64,000 nt of DNA from Verrucomicrobia bacterium Tous-C9LFEB (GTDB lineage: Bacteria > Verrucomicrobiota > Verrucomicrobiia > Methylacidiphilales > UBA1321). The first letter of the stretch is position 1. The number at the start of each line of letters is the position of its first letter. Below are positions 53,779-61,790 of the stretch, one piece after another. The notes beneath the pieces are model-generated. The model was not told the origin of the DNA and searched no databases. It saw nothing but the letters and a program-made list of their open reading frames with translations. Made by a program: the position numbers and the translations under genes. The DNA lies in assembly GCA_002304345.1 (NCBI GenBank), contig NEUU01000009.1, positions 103,428 through 167,427 on the forward strand, written 5' to 3'.

Positions 53779-54783
53779 TCAATGCTTCGACCAATCAAAC
53801 AGAATTCCCATGGTGGAAGACCGCTCCCGGTTTGCCGTGGCGTAAGCTTCCTCACATTGCGACGGAGAGAAAATATGCGAGGAAAGACCGGAGAGGTGAA
53901 ACCGCTTTTGGTTCGCAAGGGACAAGAAGAGCGCGGCGATCGTGGCATCATTCCATTGCTCATTATTATGGGCATCATGAGCACCCACGATCCGAAGCCC
54001 GCGTCGGATCACATCCGATGTGAGGGTCTGTTTGGACGGCTCACCGGTATCTCCAAGGATAACGACTGTGCCAAATTTGGCGGCAAGAGGTAGCGCTGAC
54101 GGTAGAACCGCCCAGTGCCCGGTCGTGTCAATAACCACTCGCGGCAGTTGCCCACCGTTTGCCGCCAGAATCGCGTCGCCTGCTTGGTCGATGGGAGAGA
54201 CAATCGCGGCCGTGGCACCGCCCTTGGTGGCGAATTCCATCCGGTCTGAAGCGGTATCCACCATAATAATAGAAATGGCACCAGCGGCATGCGCCCAACG
54301 GACCGACATTTGACCGATGGGGCCCGCTCCAATAATCAGTACCGTGTCGCCCAGTTGATATTGCGCGGCGCGCGCGCCTTGAAACGCGATCTTGGCCAGC
54401 GCATACCAGATCGCTTCGGTCCACGGGATTCCATCGGGAATCGGAAACGCGGTGGCCACCGACTGAATTTCGTGCGAGGAATGTTTGCCACGCCAAACGA
54501 CCCGGTCACCGATCTTGTGCGAAGTGACGTTCGGACCCAGCGCTTCGACCGTGCCAACCGCGGCATAGCCCGGATAAAACGGATACTTCACCCAGCGATC
54601 CCAATGCGTATTTGGAGCGAAATTTCGGTTAAAAACGATATTCTCCGTTCCCGTGCTCATCTGACTGAACTCAGTCTTAATGCGGATATGACCTTCGCCG
54701 GGTTGCTCCGGCGTATAGGATTCTAAGTGCACTTGCTGTTTGCCGGTGAAGACAACTCGCCGGCCCGGAAGAGTGGTGGACAT
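53779..54783 (-). CDS. Medium-chain dehydrogenase (MDR); paralog of 11460
   Basis: 334 residues, similar along its whole length to the protein at 11460 (VVFTGKQQVHLES, SQMSTGTENIVFNR, HWDRWVKYPFYPGYAAVG, VLIIGAGPIGQMSVRWAHAAGA, GAHDAHNNEQWNDATIA, ERSSTMGILFDW). Like it, the protein lacks the catalytic and structural zinc cysteines; only one Cys is present. NAD(H) use is suggested by IIMVDTASDR. It is divergent from an AraC regulator with a 123-base AT-rich gap, parallel to the arrangement of GH genes and AraC elsewhere. The sugar or alcohol substrate is unknown. Confidence 0.82.
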   Translation of the reverse strand: MSTTLPGRRVVFTGKQQVHLESYTPEQPGEGHIRIKTEFSQMSTGTENIVFNRNFAPNTHWDRWVKYPFYPGYAAVGTVEALGPNVTSHKIGDRVVWRGKHSSHEIQSVATAFPIPDGIPWTEAIWYALAKIAFQGARAAQYQLGDTVLIIGAGPIGQMSVRWAHAAGAISIIMVDTASDRMEFATKGGATAAIVSPIDQAGDAILAANGGQLPRVVIDTTGHWAVLPSALPLAAKFGTVVILGDTGEPSKQTLTSDVIRRGLRIVGAHDAHNNEQWNDATIAALFLSLANQKRFHLSGLSSHIFSPSQCEEAYATANRERSSTMGILFDWSKH

Positions 54784-54906
54784 GCTTTAATATGATTTCC
54801 AAACGCTCCGGGAAACAATCAGAATAAACGCTGATATTTTATAAATTTTGATGATTTTAAAAATATATTCGTCGTGATTTTCTAAAATCTATTGTAAATT
54901 ACGTCT

Positions 54907-55713
54907 GTGTCTTCCTATCGGCTTTGGAAACGCTTGCTTAAGAGCCAGCTGCACAAGCCGCAGATCCGATTCGTCACGGGTATGCGCCACAGAGTGCTTG
55001 CGGGGAGGTATACCCGCTTCCACAGTCATCCGGAGATTGAGGCGGTTTTCCATCCAACAGGAGCCGGTACGACGCGACTGTTGCACCGTCCGGCCATCAC
55101 GTTCAAAGAAGGTGCCGTCGTTCTTTATGGAGTGGGGGAAATGCATGAACAGACCATCAGTCGATCCGGGGAGGATTTATGCTTGCAATGGTTGATCCCG
55201 GTCGACTTGGCTCCTTCGGGGCTCCTTCATCTTCCCCATTTGTCTGATCCCTATCTCATTTCAGAATTTCTCGCGCTTACGTTGGGGCAAAGCGTCGACA
55301 GTCCCACACAGCGTGCACTGCTCGATAGTCGTGCCTCCAGTGTCCTGCTCAACCTGCTGCATCTCGCGCTTGCGCAATCCGAAGAGCTTTCAACGGGGGA
55401 GAAGTACGTCGCGCAGGCGGAGCAATTCATTCGTGATGAATACCCGAAAATACGCTCCCTGATGCAGGTTGCCTTGCATGTAGGCCTCAGCCTCAGTCAC
55501 CTGAGATCTCTTTTCAAAAAATCACGCGGCATCAGCATGGTGACCTATTTGAATCAGGTGCGGATCGAGCGAGCCCGCAACCTGCTGATCCATTCTCAAC
55601 TCCCCATCAAGGAGGTCGCTACGCAATGCGGCTTCGCCGACGAGTATTACTTTTCCACAGTCTTTCGACAGCATACGCATTTGCCTCCGGGACGATTCCG
55701 CCGCGGAGGTTGA
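54907..55713 (+). CDS. AraC-family transcriptional regulator with cupin sensor
   Basis: 268 residues with a GTG start; later in-frame ATGs exist but would cut into the cupin. Cupin: YTRFHSHPEIEAVFHP, ITFKEGAVVLYGVGEMHEQ. Double HTH at the C-terminus: IRSLMQVALHVGLSLSHLRSLFKK and LPIKEVATQCGFADEYYFSTVFRQ, then LPPGRFRRGG. It is divergent from the MDR dehydrogenase (54783) and convergent with the GH78 gene. The A+T-rich gap 54784-54906 is the likely control region for both divergent genes. Confidence 0.92.
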   Translation: MSSYRLWKRLLKSQLHKPQIRFVTGMRHRVLAGRYTRFHSHPEIEAVFHPTGAGTTRLLHRPAITFKEGAVVLYGVGEMHEQTISRSGEDLCLQWLIPVDLAPSGLLHLPHLSDPYLISEFLALTLGQSVDSPTQRALLDSRASSVLLNLLHLALAQSEELSTGEKYVAQAEQFIRDEYPKIRSLMQVALHVGLSLSHLRSLFKKSRGISMVTYLNQVRIERARNLLIHSQLPIKEVATQCGFADEYYFSTVFRQHTHLPPGRFRRGG

Positions 55714-55778
55714 GAATTTCCTTTGGAACGGACGGGAAGTCGGTCCACCGCGCATCAGCGAGTCGTGAAACTGTTTTT

Positions 55779-58334
55779 TCAGAGGGTGCGTGCAGTAGTG
55801 TGAATCTTCTGGGGGACGCTGATTTTCTGCTTGCCGCCTTGAAGTGGAAAGGGGTGATGGCTCAGGATCAGTTGTCCCGTGAGGGAGTCGGGCAATTCGA
55901 TGGTGGTCTCCACAGACTCTTCGTTTCGATCGATGTGCACGGTAATCTGCCCTTGCGGATGGGGCAACGTCCCGTGAATGGAGGTCAATTTTCCGAGTAG
56001 GGGCGAAATGGTGACTTCACTAAATCCCATGCTGGCTGGTCTCACGCCGAGAATGGTGGCGTAGAGATGGTGCAAGGGATGCGCGGACCACGCGTGACAA
56101 TCCGATCGGGAGGGTTCGGGGCGTTCCAGTGCGGTTTTGAGTCCCAATGTTTGGAAATGACACCAGTGTTCGAGTCGTTCGAAAAGGGCGTGATCGAGGC
56201 CCATTTTATGATAGGCATCAAATAGGTAGTGGCTGAAGTAGAAGGTGGCGCGGGTGAGAGCGGGATCGTGCGCAAGCCCGCGCGCGAGGGATGGCGCGAA
56301 CGGTTCGGGTAGAGAACGGTTTAGCACGGCCAGACACTGGGAATGTTCGCTGAAGTGCTGATGGGCGAGGTCGTCGGCCATCAAGCCCCGCTCTTCGCTC
56401 CAAAACGCTTTCACGCAGGCGGCGGTGAGTCGTTGCGCGAACGCGGATTGTCGGGCCGCCATTTCCAAATCGCCGGTGAGGGCTTCCAGTTCCGCGGCTT
56501 GCTGAAAGGCGAGCGAGGCCTGCCAGTTGAGCACGCCGCTGATGCCATTGACTCCATCGGGCGGAACTCCATACCACCATCCGCCACTGCGAGAGGAGTC
56601 TGTTGTGGTGTTCTGGGTTTCGGCCCAGTCTTGAAAATTCCAGCCCTCGGGGGAGCGGATCAGTCCGTCGGCATTGACGAGCAACCGGAAATAATCGGAG
56701 ATGGCGCGAACACCGGGGATAAGTTGCCGGATCAGGTCGATGTCGTTGCGCCACTGGGCGTAGTCATGGACCATGCCAATCCAGCAGAGCGAAAACGGTG
56801 GGATGGTCTGGAGTACGCGCGAAGGCGCGCGGGAGAGAGTCAGACCCGTGCTGCGCCGCGACCAGTCGAATTGTTGCAGCGCCTTGCGCGGGAGTCGATC
56901 ATCGTTAGTGAGGACGTACGTGGTGAGCGCTTGGAGTCGCGTATCGCCGATATACATGAGCTGCTCGTAGTAGGGGCAGTCCATGTAGGTTTCATGAGCG
57001 CACATTTGCAGGGTGCGCAGCGCGAGCGGGATCACCTTGTTCAATCGAGAATCGCTGGTCTTGATCCCGCCGTCGGAGGTGAGTGGGTAGCGCGTTTCCC
57101 GCAGTGAAATGCTTTCGATAATCAAGGGTTCGTCCTGAGTTTCCACCAGAATTTCGACGTAGCGGCCACACTCCCACCACAGGGTTTCGAATTTCCGGCT
57201 CCTGCCGCCCTCGCAGATAAAACTGTCGCCGATCCCGTCCTTTAAGGAGTTTTCCGTGGTGAAGAATTTGTTGTCCACGGCATCGCGGTTATCTTTATGG
57301 ATCGCCTCTTTCTCGCGATAAAGCGATTCGTTCCAGAGCAGGCGCACGAGGGCGTTTTTACCGTGGCTCGTGACGAACTCGGGATAGGCACAGTAATAGT
57401 CTTCGAGATCGATGAGGGCGCGACGTCGCGTGTGGGCCGGAATGGTGAGCGTGGCGCGGCCGTGTAGAAGTTCCTGCCAATCGCGTACTTCGTGTGGCAG
57501 GTGGTCCTGCGGACGCACGGGAAGGGCATTGGTCTCGTTATGGGACGGAGTGGAGAGGTGCCGGATCGTGCCGAGGTTGCGGCGTTCCTCAATCATCGGC
57601 GGGAGTGTCGCGGGAAAGAGTCGCTGATGATGTTCACTGGCGTCGTTCTTCTCGGTGCCGTTGAATCCTTCATGCAGGAGCGTGCTCTTTTTCCAGCCAT
57701 CGCCGTCGCCCGACTCGAAACCCCAATCAAAATCAGCTCCATTCATATGGAGGCGAGCACCGGTTCCCCACGCGCTGAGGGGATCGCGAAACGAGTAACC
57801 GCCCAGCCGCTTGCAGTCCCACGCGGCGCAACCCGTGCCGAGCAACTGAAGCTGTTGCAGGTCATCCGGCATCAAATAGAAACCGGGAGTGAGGCTGATT
57901 TGCGCGACAGGGGCTCGTTCGCCCAACGCCCAGATGCGCGCGACCAAAGTGTGCTGACCGACGGGCAGGGTGAGATCGTAGCTTTCAAAGAACCAATGCG
58001 TCGCATCGCCGCGTTCGCTGCCGCGGCCAATCCGCGTGCCATTGAGAAAGAGGTCGTAGCGTTCATCGGCGGTGACGTGGATGCGGAGTGTGGTGGGTTG
58101 ATGAATCGTGAAGCGATTGCGGAAAGCCGCGACAAACGGCGCGGTGAGGGCGTCGGGGCATCCGATCCAACGGCACGGCCATGTACCGCGCATCCACGGG
58201 GCGGTCGTTTTCTGTTGAGGTAAGGGGCTGTGATCGAGCAATACGCGGCTCGCGCGGGGCGTGTGGATTTCCACGGGCGATGGACTCTTGGCGGCGGGAC
58301 GGTCGAAGATCTTGGGCATGGCGTTCAGTCTCAT
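55779..58334 (-). CDS. GH78 alpha-L-rhamnosidase
   Basis: 851 residues, usual for GH78 with accessory domains. An N-terminal beta-domain (FRNRFTIHQPTTLRIHVTADERYDLFLNGTRIGRGS, about 70-110) is the galactose-binding-like domain N. The (alpha/alpha)6 catalytic barrel begins near 400 and has ETYMDCPYYEQLMYIGDTRLQA, the GH78 signature equivalent to DCPxREExxGWTGD with substitutions, then ISDYFRLLVNADGLI and DWAETQN. The C-terminal beta-domain has SWTHPLH-like SAHPLHHLYATILGVRPAS. It releases terminal L-rhamnose from pectin side chains or plant glycosides. No signal peptide, so probably cytoplasmic. It is divergent from the GntR-LacI regulator across a 67-base gap holding a 22-base palindrome. Confidence 0.9.
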   Translation of the reverse strand: MRLNAMPKIFDRPAAKSPSPVEIHTPRASRVLLDHSPLPQQKTTAPWMRGTWPCRWIGCPDALTAPFVAAFRNRFTIHQPTTLRIHVTADERYDLFLNGTRIGRGSERGDATHWFFESYDLTLPVGQHTLVARIWALGERAPVAQISLTPGFYLMPDDLQQLQLLGTGCAAWDCKRLGGYSFRDPLSAWGTGARLHMNGADFDWGFESGDGDGWKKSTLLHEGFNGTEKNDASEHHQRLFPATLPPMIEERRNLGTIRHLSTPSHNETNALPVRPQDHLPHEVRDWQELLHGRATLTIPAHTRRRALIDLEDYYCAYPEFVTSHGKNALVRLLWNESLYREKEAIHKDNRDAVDNKFFTTENSLKDGIGDSFICEGGRSRKFETLWWECGRYVEILVETQDEPLIIESISLRETRYPLTSDGGIKTSDSRLNKVIPLALRTLQMCAHETYMDCPYYEQLMYIGDTRLQALTTYVLTNDDRLPRKALQQFDWSRRSTGLTLSRAPSRVLQTIPPFSLCWIGMVHDYAQWRNDIDLIRQLIPGVRAISDYFRLLVNADGLIRSPEGWNFQDWAETQNTTTDSSRSGGWWYGVPPDGVNGISGVLNWQASLAFQQAAELEALTGDLEMAARQSAFAQRLTAACVKAFWSEERGLMADDLAHQHFSEHSQCLAVLNRSLPEPFAPSLARGLAHDPALTRATFYFSHYLFDAYHKMGLDHALFERLEHWCHFQTLGLKTALERPEPSRSDCHAWSAHPLHHLYATILGVRPASMGFSEVTISPLLGKLTSIHGTLPHPQGQITVHIDRNEESVETTIELPDSLTGQLILSHHPFPLQGGKQKISVPQKIHTTARTL

Positions 58335-58381
58335 TCCTAGTTTTAGGACGATCTGATTATTAGTCGATTAAAAATACAATA

Positions 58382-58403
58382 ATTTATTGATTGATCAATA
58401 AAT
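58382..58403. promoter_or_regulatory. 22-base palindrome, candidate operator of the GntR-LacI regulator
   Basis: Two perfect 10-base arms (58382-58391 and 58394-58403, core TTATTGAT / ATCAATAA) around TG. It ends on the candidate ATG at 58402 and lies between the divergent regulator and GH78 genes. It fits an operator shared by both. If so, the second ATG at 58426 may be the true start of the regulator. Confidence 0.6.
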
Positions 58404-59526
58404 GGATTTACGATACAAAAAGAGCATGGAGACGCGATTGCCCAACGAAGTGGACCACATTTACGCTGATATTCGGGAGAAAATCCAAAGTGGACTCTGG
58501 AAATCGGGCGAGCGCATGCCTTCAGTCCGGGAATTGGCCAAGGATCTGCACTGCAGCATCGGCTCGGTAAGCAAGGCGTTGACGCTTCTCGCTCATGCGG
58601 GAATGGTGGCCCAACAACGGACCAAGGGCGGGACACGCGTGATCTGGGACGGGGCGAAATCGGCTGAGACGTCGGCGCGACTCGATGCCTACGCTTTCAT
58701 TTGTGCCAGCGAACAGCATGAGGGGATTCGACGCACGGCCAATGGATTTCAAGACGCCGCGCGGGAGAATGACCGCCGGACTTTGGTTCTCACGACCGGC
58801 AAGGATTATCGCAAGGAAGCAGAGATCATCGGACGCCTTTCGGAATTTGATGTGAAAGGGGCGGTGATTCATCCGCTCTTGTTGACGCCTGAGGATCACG
58901 CGCACTTCGCGCAATTGGTGGTGTCCTCCCGTTTCCCGATTGTGCTGACCATTAATCTGCCGGGGCTCGGTTGTCCGTCGGTGGTGGTGGATGGTTTTGA
59001 CATGGGTTACACGATGACGAACTACCTGATTCAGAAAGGAGCCCGGCGTATTGGTTATCTGTCGAACTACATGATGGCTCCCTTCATGCGCGAGCGATAT
59101 CGCGGTTATCAATGGGCTCTCAAAATGGCCGGTATCGAGGAATCTGCCGAGCGTGTGATGTTAGAGCCAGGGATGCATCCGGATTTCCGCAATCCTCTCG
59201 CGGAACCGATGCGACTGGCGGAAGTCTTTTTGAAATCGGCAGGCAAGCTTGATGCGGTGGTCTGTGCCTATGACTACCTGGCGGTGGGCATGCTCGCGGC
59301 TGCGAAGAAAATGGGCATCAGTGTTCCGAACGATCTCATGGTCACCGGAGTGGACGATATTTCTCTGGCGGCCGAGGCGGAAGTGCCGCTCACGACTTAT
59401 CGACTTAATTCGGAAGAACAGGGGCATGTACTTTTCAATGTGCTCCAGTCTTTTCTCAAAGGGGAAATCGACGGCAGCAGCGAAACGCGTTTTCGTGGCG
59501 AAATCGTCGTTCGACAAAGCGCCTGA
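58402..59526 (+). CDS. GntR-type HTH fused to LacI-type sensor domain regulator
   Basis: 374 residues. A GntR winged helix (IYADIREKIQSGLWKSGERMPSVRELAKDLHCSIGSVSKALTLL, 20-63) is fused to a periplasmic-binding-protein-like sensor (AYAFICASEQHEGIRRTANGFQDAA, LVVSSRFPIVLTINLPGLGCPSVVVDGFDMGYTMTNYLIQKGARRIGYLSNYM, LDAVVCAYDYLAVGMLAAAKKMGISVPNDLMVTGVDDI), the AraR-type architecture. This arrangement usually senses a sugar and represses hydrolase genes. It starts within or just after the 22-base palindrome and leads into the pseudopilin gene 21 bases downstream. It is the full-length relative of the truncated protein at 12634. Confidence 0.92.
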   Translation: MDLRYKKSMETRLPNEVDHIYADIREKIQSGLWKSGERMPSVRELAKDLHCSIGSVSKALTLLAHAGMVAQQRTKGGTRVIWDGAKSAETSARLDAYAFICASEQHEGIRRTANGFQDAARENDRRTLVLTTGKDYRKEAEIIGRLSEFDVKGAVIHPLLLTPEDHAHFAQLVVSSRFPIVLTINLPGLGCPSVVVDGFDMGYTMTNYLIQKGARRIGYLSNYMMAPFMRERYRGYQWALKMAGIEESAERVMLEPGMHPDFRNPLAEPMRLAEVFLKSAGKLDAVVCAYDYLAVGMLAAAKKMGISVPNDLMVTGVDDISLAAEAEVPLTTYRLNSEEQGHVLFNVLQSFLKGEIDGSSETRFRGEIVVRQSA

Positions 59527-59547
59527 CGTTTTTAACCCGAGACTGGC

Positions 59548-60261
59548 ATGCAATCGAATCTCTCCACTCTCATTGGCCGCCAGAATGCCAATGGTTTGAA
59601 TGCCATTCGCGCTGCGAGTGGGTTCACGCTGATGGAGTTGATGGTGGTGGTGGCGATTCTGGTGGTGCTGGCGGCGCTCATGTTGCCGGCATTGGAGCGG
59701 GCTCGGCAGGCTTCGGACAAGATTCGTTGCGCGAACAATCTTCGTCAGTTGGTCGCGGGAGCCATTCTTTATGCGAACGATCACGATGGTCTCTATCTAC
59801 CGCCGGTATCCAATGATTCACTTGGATTTCGCCAATGGATGTTCAATGACGATTATCTGCAGATCCTGGGATTGAAGCCCACGCAGGATCTGAAAAAACT
59901 GCCCGATCTGTTTCGTTGTTCGCGCGCAGTCCGACTGGGCAATACGATGGGCATTAGCTACGGGGCCAATATCACAGGATTAGGCATCAGTGCGGGCAAC
60001 TACAAGACCGCTGGGTTTATACCGCGTACCAAGATGGTGCCGCGTGCCTCGCAGAAGGTATATCTCATCGAGAGCCTCGACTGGTGGGTGTCATATGCCT
60101 ACGCCAACGGTTATACCAACAGCGAAGTAACAACATCGATGACTCCGGCTTATCGCCATGATCGTGGAGCCAACGTGGCTTTCTTCGACGGACATGTGGA
60201 ATACCTGAAATCAACGGACCTCATCGGCAAACAGGATGTTTGGGATATCCCTGCGTTTTAA
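59548..60261 (+). CDS. Pseudopilin-like protein, prepilin-type domain with C-terminal DGHVE
   Basis: 237 residues. Prepilin signal GFTLMELMVVVAILVVLAALMLPA (25-48), then NNLRQLVAGAILYANDHDGLYLPP and a C-terminal VAFFDGHVEYLKSTDLIG. Third of its kind in the window and again directly downstream of a sugar-responsive regulator, with a LamG-like gene starting 4 bases after its stop and a GH51 gene further on. The function is not known; such minor pilin-like proteins may be secreted or anchored. Confidence 0.9.
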   Translation: MQSNLSTLIGRQNANGLNAIRAASGFTLMELMVVVAILVVLAALMLPALERARQASDKIRCANNLRQLVAGAILYANDHDGLYLPPVSNDSLGFRQWMFNDDYLQILGLKPTQDLKKLPDLFRCSRAVRLGNTMGISYGANITGLGISAGNYKTAGFIPRTKMVPRASQKVYLIESLDWWVSYAYANGYTNSEVTTSMTPAYRHDRGANVAFFDGHVEYLKSTDLIGKQDVWDIPAF

Positions 60262-60265
60262 TTCG

Positions 60266-60922
60266 ATGAAAATAATGAATTCACTGTCATGGATGGGCCT
60301 AGGAGCGGCGCTTTTGCTCGCCGTCGCTTTGCCGTTGCGGGCTGAGAGTATTACCGATGATTTTAATCGGGCGAATACGTCGCAGGGGAATGGCGGTTTG
60401 GGTGCGGATTGGAATATCACTGGCGAGATCTTTCTCCATGAGAATCACGCCATCACGCATTACAAGGGAGAGGCCTTGGCCGTGTATGCGAAGGCGAAGA
60501 CTTCGGGAGAATTCTCCGTGGCATGCGATTTTTATGCGCTCGCGAACCGCAATTACGCGGGAGTCGTCTTTCACTTTATCGACGCGAAGAACTATCAGGT
60601 GCTGCGCGTTTCCTTCAGCGAGCAGGACGACCAGAAGACGGTCTGGCAGTGGCTGAAGTTTACGGGTGGAAAAATGGAGCTGACTGCACAGGGGGCTATT
60701 CCTGCGGGGAACATGCCCGTCAAACAATGGCGTCGACTCAGTCTGCAATCGGACGGAAAGCCCGGCGCGTATCGCTTCAAGGTAACGGACCGATCCGGTG
60801 ACACCCAGTACGCGGCAGGAGCGCTGCAGGGGGGCGACGCGGCGACTGGCGGCCAGTGTGGATTTTATTTCGGCAACGCCTACCAGTACGCGGACAACTT
60901 CAATCTGGAGTCTGGTCAGTAG
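60266..60922 (+). CDS. Secreted LamG/jelly-roll domain protein without PEP-CTERM
   Basis: 218 residues from the ATG at 60266, 4 bases after the pseudopilin stop (a longer frame would overlap it). Signal peptide WMGLGAALLLAVALPLRAES, then one LamG/DUF1080-like beta-sandwich: DDFNRANTSQGNGGLGADWN, VVFHFIDAKNYQVLRVSFS, GNMPVKQWRRLSLQSDG, CGFYFGNAYQYADNFNLES. It ends without a PEP-CTERM tail, so it should be soluble or periplasmic. The next gene encodes a clear paralog that carries the tail. A sugar-binding role is inferred from the fold. Confidence 0.72.
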   Translation: MKIMNSLSWMGLGAALLLAVALPLRAESITDDFNRANTSQGNGGLGADWNITGEIFLHENHAITHYKGEALAVYAKAKTSGEFSVACDFYALANRNYAGVVFHFIDAKNYQVLRVSFSEQDDQKTVWQWLKFTGGKMELTAQGAIPAGNMPVKQWRRLSLQSDGKPGAYRFKVTDRSGDTQYAAGALQGGDAATGGQCGFYFGNAYQYADNFNLESGQ

Positions 60923-60982
60923 CTTGCAACGCGAACGATCCCTTTACTTCAACCCGCAATCAGCCAACGAGAGAGAGAACCT

Positions 60983-61708
60983 ATGAAAACAACGATCAAA
61001 CAATTTGGACTCATGGCCGCCGTGCTGGCCATGTCGCTTGTGGCCACGCAGGCCCAGATCCTATTCACGGATAATTTTACCCGGTCCAACACCGCGTCAC
61101 CCAATGGGGGTTTGGGAACGGATTGGACCATCGCGGGGAATATGTTTCTCAATACGAATCATGCGCAGACACAGACTGCGGCGGAAAGTTTTGCTCTCTA
61201 TAATGGGGCGAGTCTATCGCAGAGTTTCAGTATGAGTGTGGACATCTATTCGCAGTCGACGGGGCGTTATGGGGGGCTCCTCTTTAACTATGTGGACTCT
61301 TCGAACTACTATGAGTTGCGCGCCAACTTTAATTCCACATCGACGGTGTGGCAATTTATCAAAGTAATTGGAGGGACTTCCACCACAGTGTCCCAGAGTA
61401 CCATCGCGGCAGGAAATATGCCCGTGGATACATGGCGTACACTCACGCTGAATTCCTCGGCAACAACAGGTCAGTACACCTTTGCCTTAACCAATGTGGG
61501 TGGGGCGACTACGTATGCGAGCGGAACGCTAACCGATACGAATTTGAGTCTGGGTGGTTCGGCTGGGTTCTACTTCTCTGGCAGCAATGCTTGGGCCGAT
61601 AATTTCAGTTTGCAAACGGTACCTGAACCGATGGTGTCGGGCATGCTGGGGATGAGCGTGTTACTCGCGTTCCTGCGTCGTCGTCGTTTATCGGACAGGC
61701 TGTCGTAA
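60983..61708 (+). CDS. PEP-CTERM protein with LamG-like domain, tandem paralog of 60266
   Basis: 241 residues; a purine-rich GAGAGAG stretch sits before the ATG. Signal peptide FGLMAAVLAMSLVATQAQ, LamG-like domain (DNFTRSNTASPNGGLGTDW, AGNMPVDTWRTLTLNSS, AGFYFSGSNAWADNFSLQ) and a C-terminal PEP-CTERM-like signal (VPEPMVSGMLGMSVLLAFLRRRR). The matching blocks show it arose with 60266 by duplication, one copy anchored and one not. Probably a cell-surface carbohydrate-binding protein working with the neighbouring GH51 enzyme. Confidence 0.85.
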   Translation: MKTTIKQFGLMAAVLAMSLVATQAQILFTDNFTRSNTASPNGGLGTDWTIAGNMFLNTNHAQTQTAAESFALYNGASLSQSFSMSVDIYSQSTGRYGGLLFNYVDSSNYYELRANFNSTSTVWQFIKVIGGTSTTVSQSTIAAGNMPVDTWRTLTLNSSATTGQYTFALTNVGGATTYASGTLTDTNLSLGGSAGFYFSGSNAWADNFSLQTVPEPMVSGMLGMSVLLAFLRRRRLSDRLS

Positions 61709-61790
61709 GCGGTTCTTTTTCTCGATTGATTACACTCGCTTCATTCTCTTGAAAAAGTTTTCAGGAGAATGGCTGATTTCCTTACTCTCT

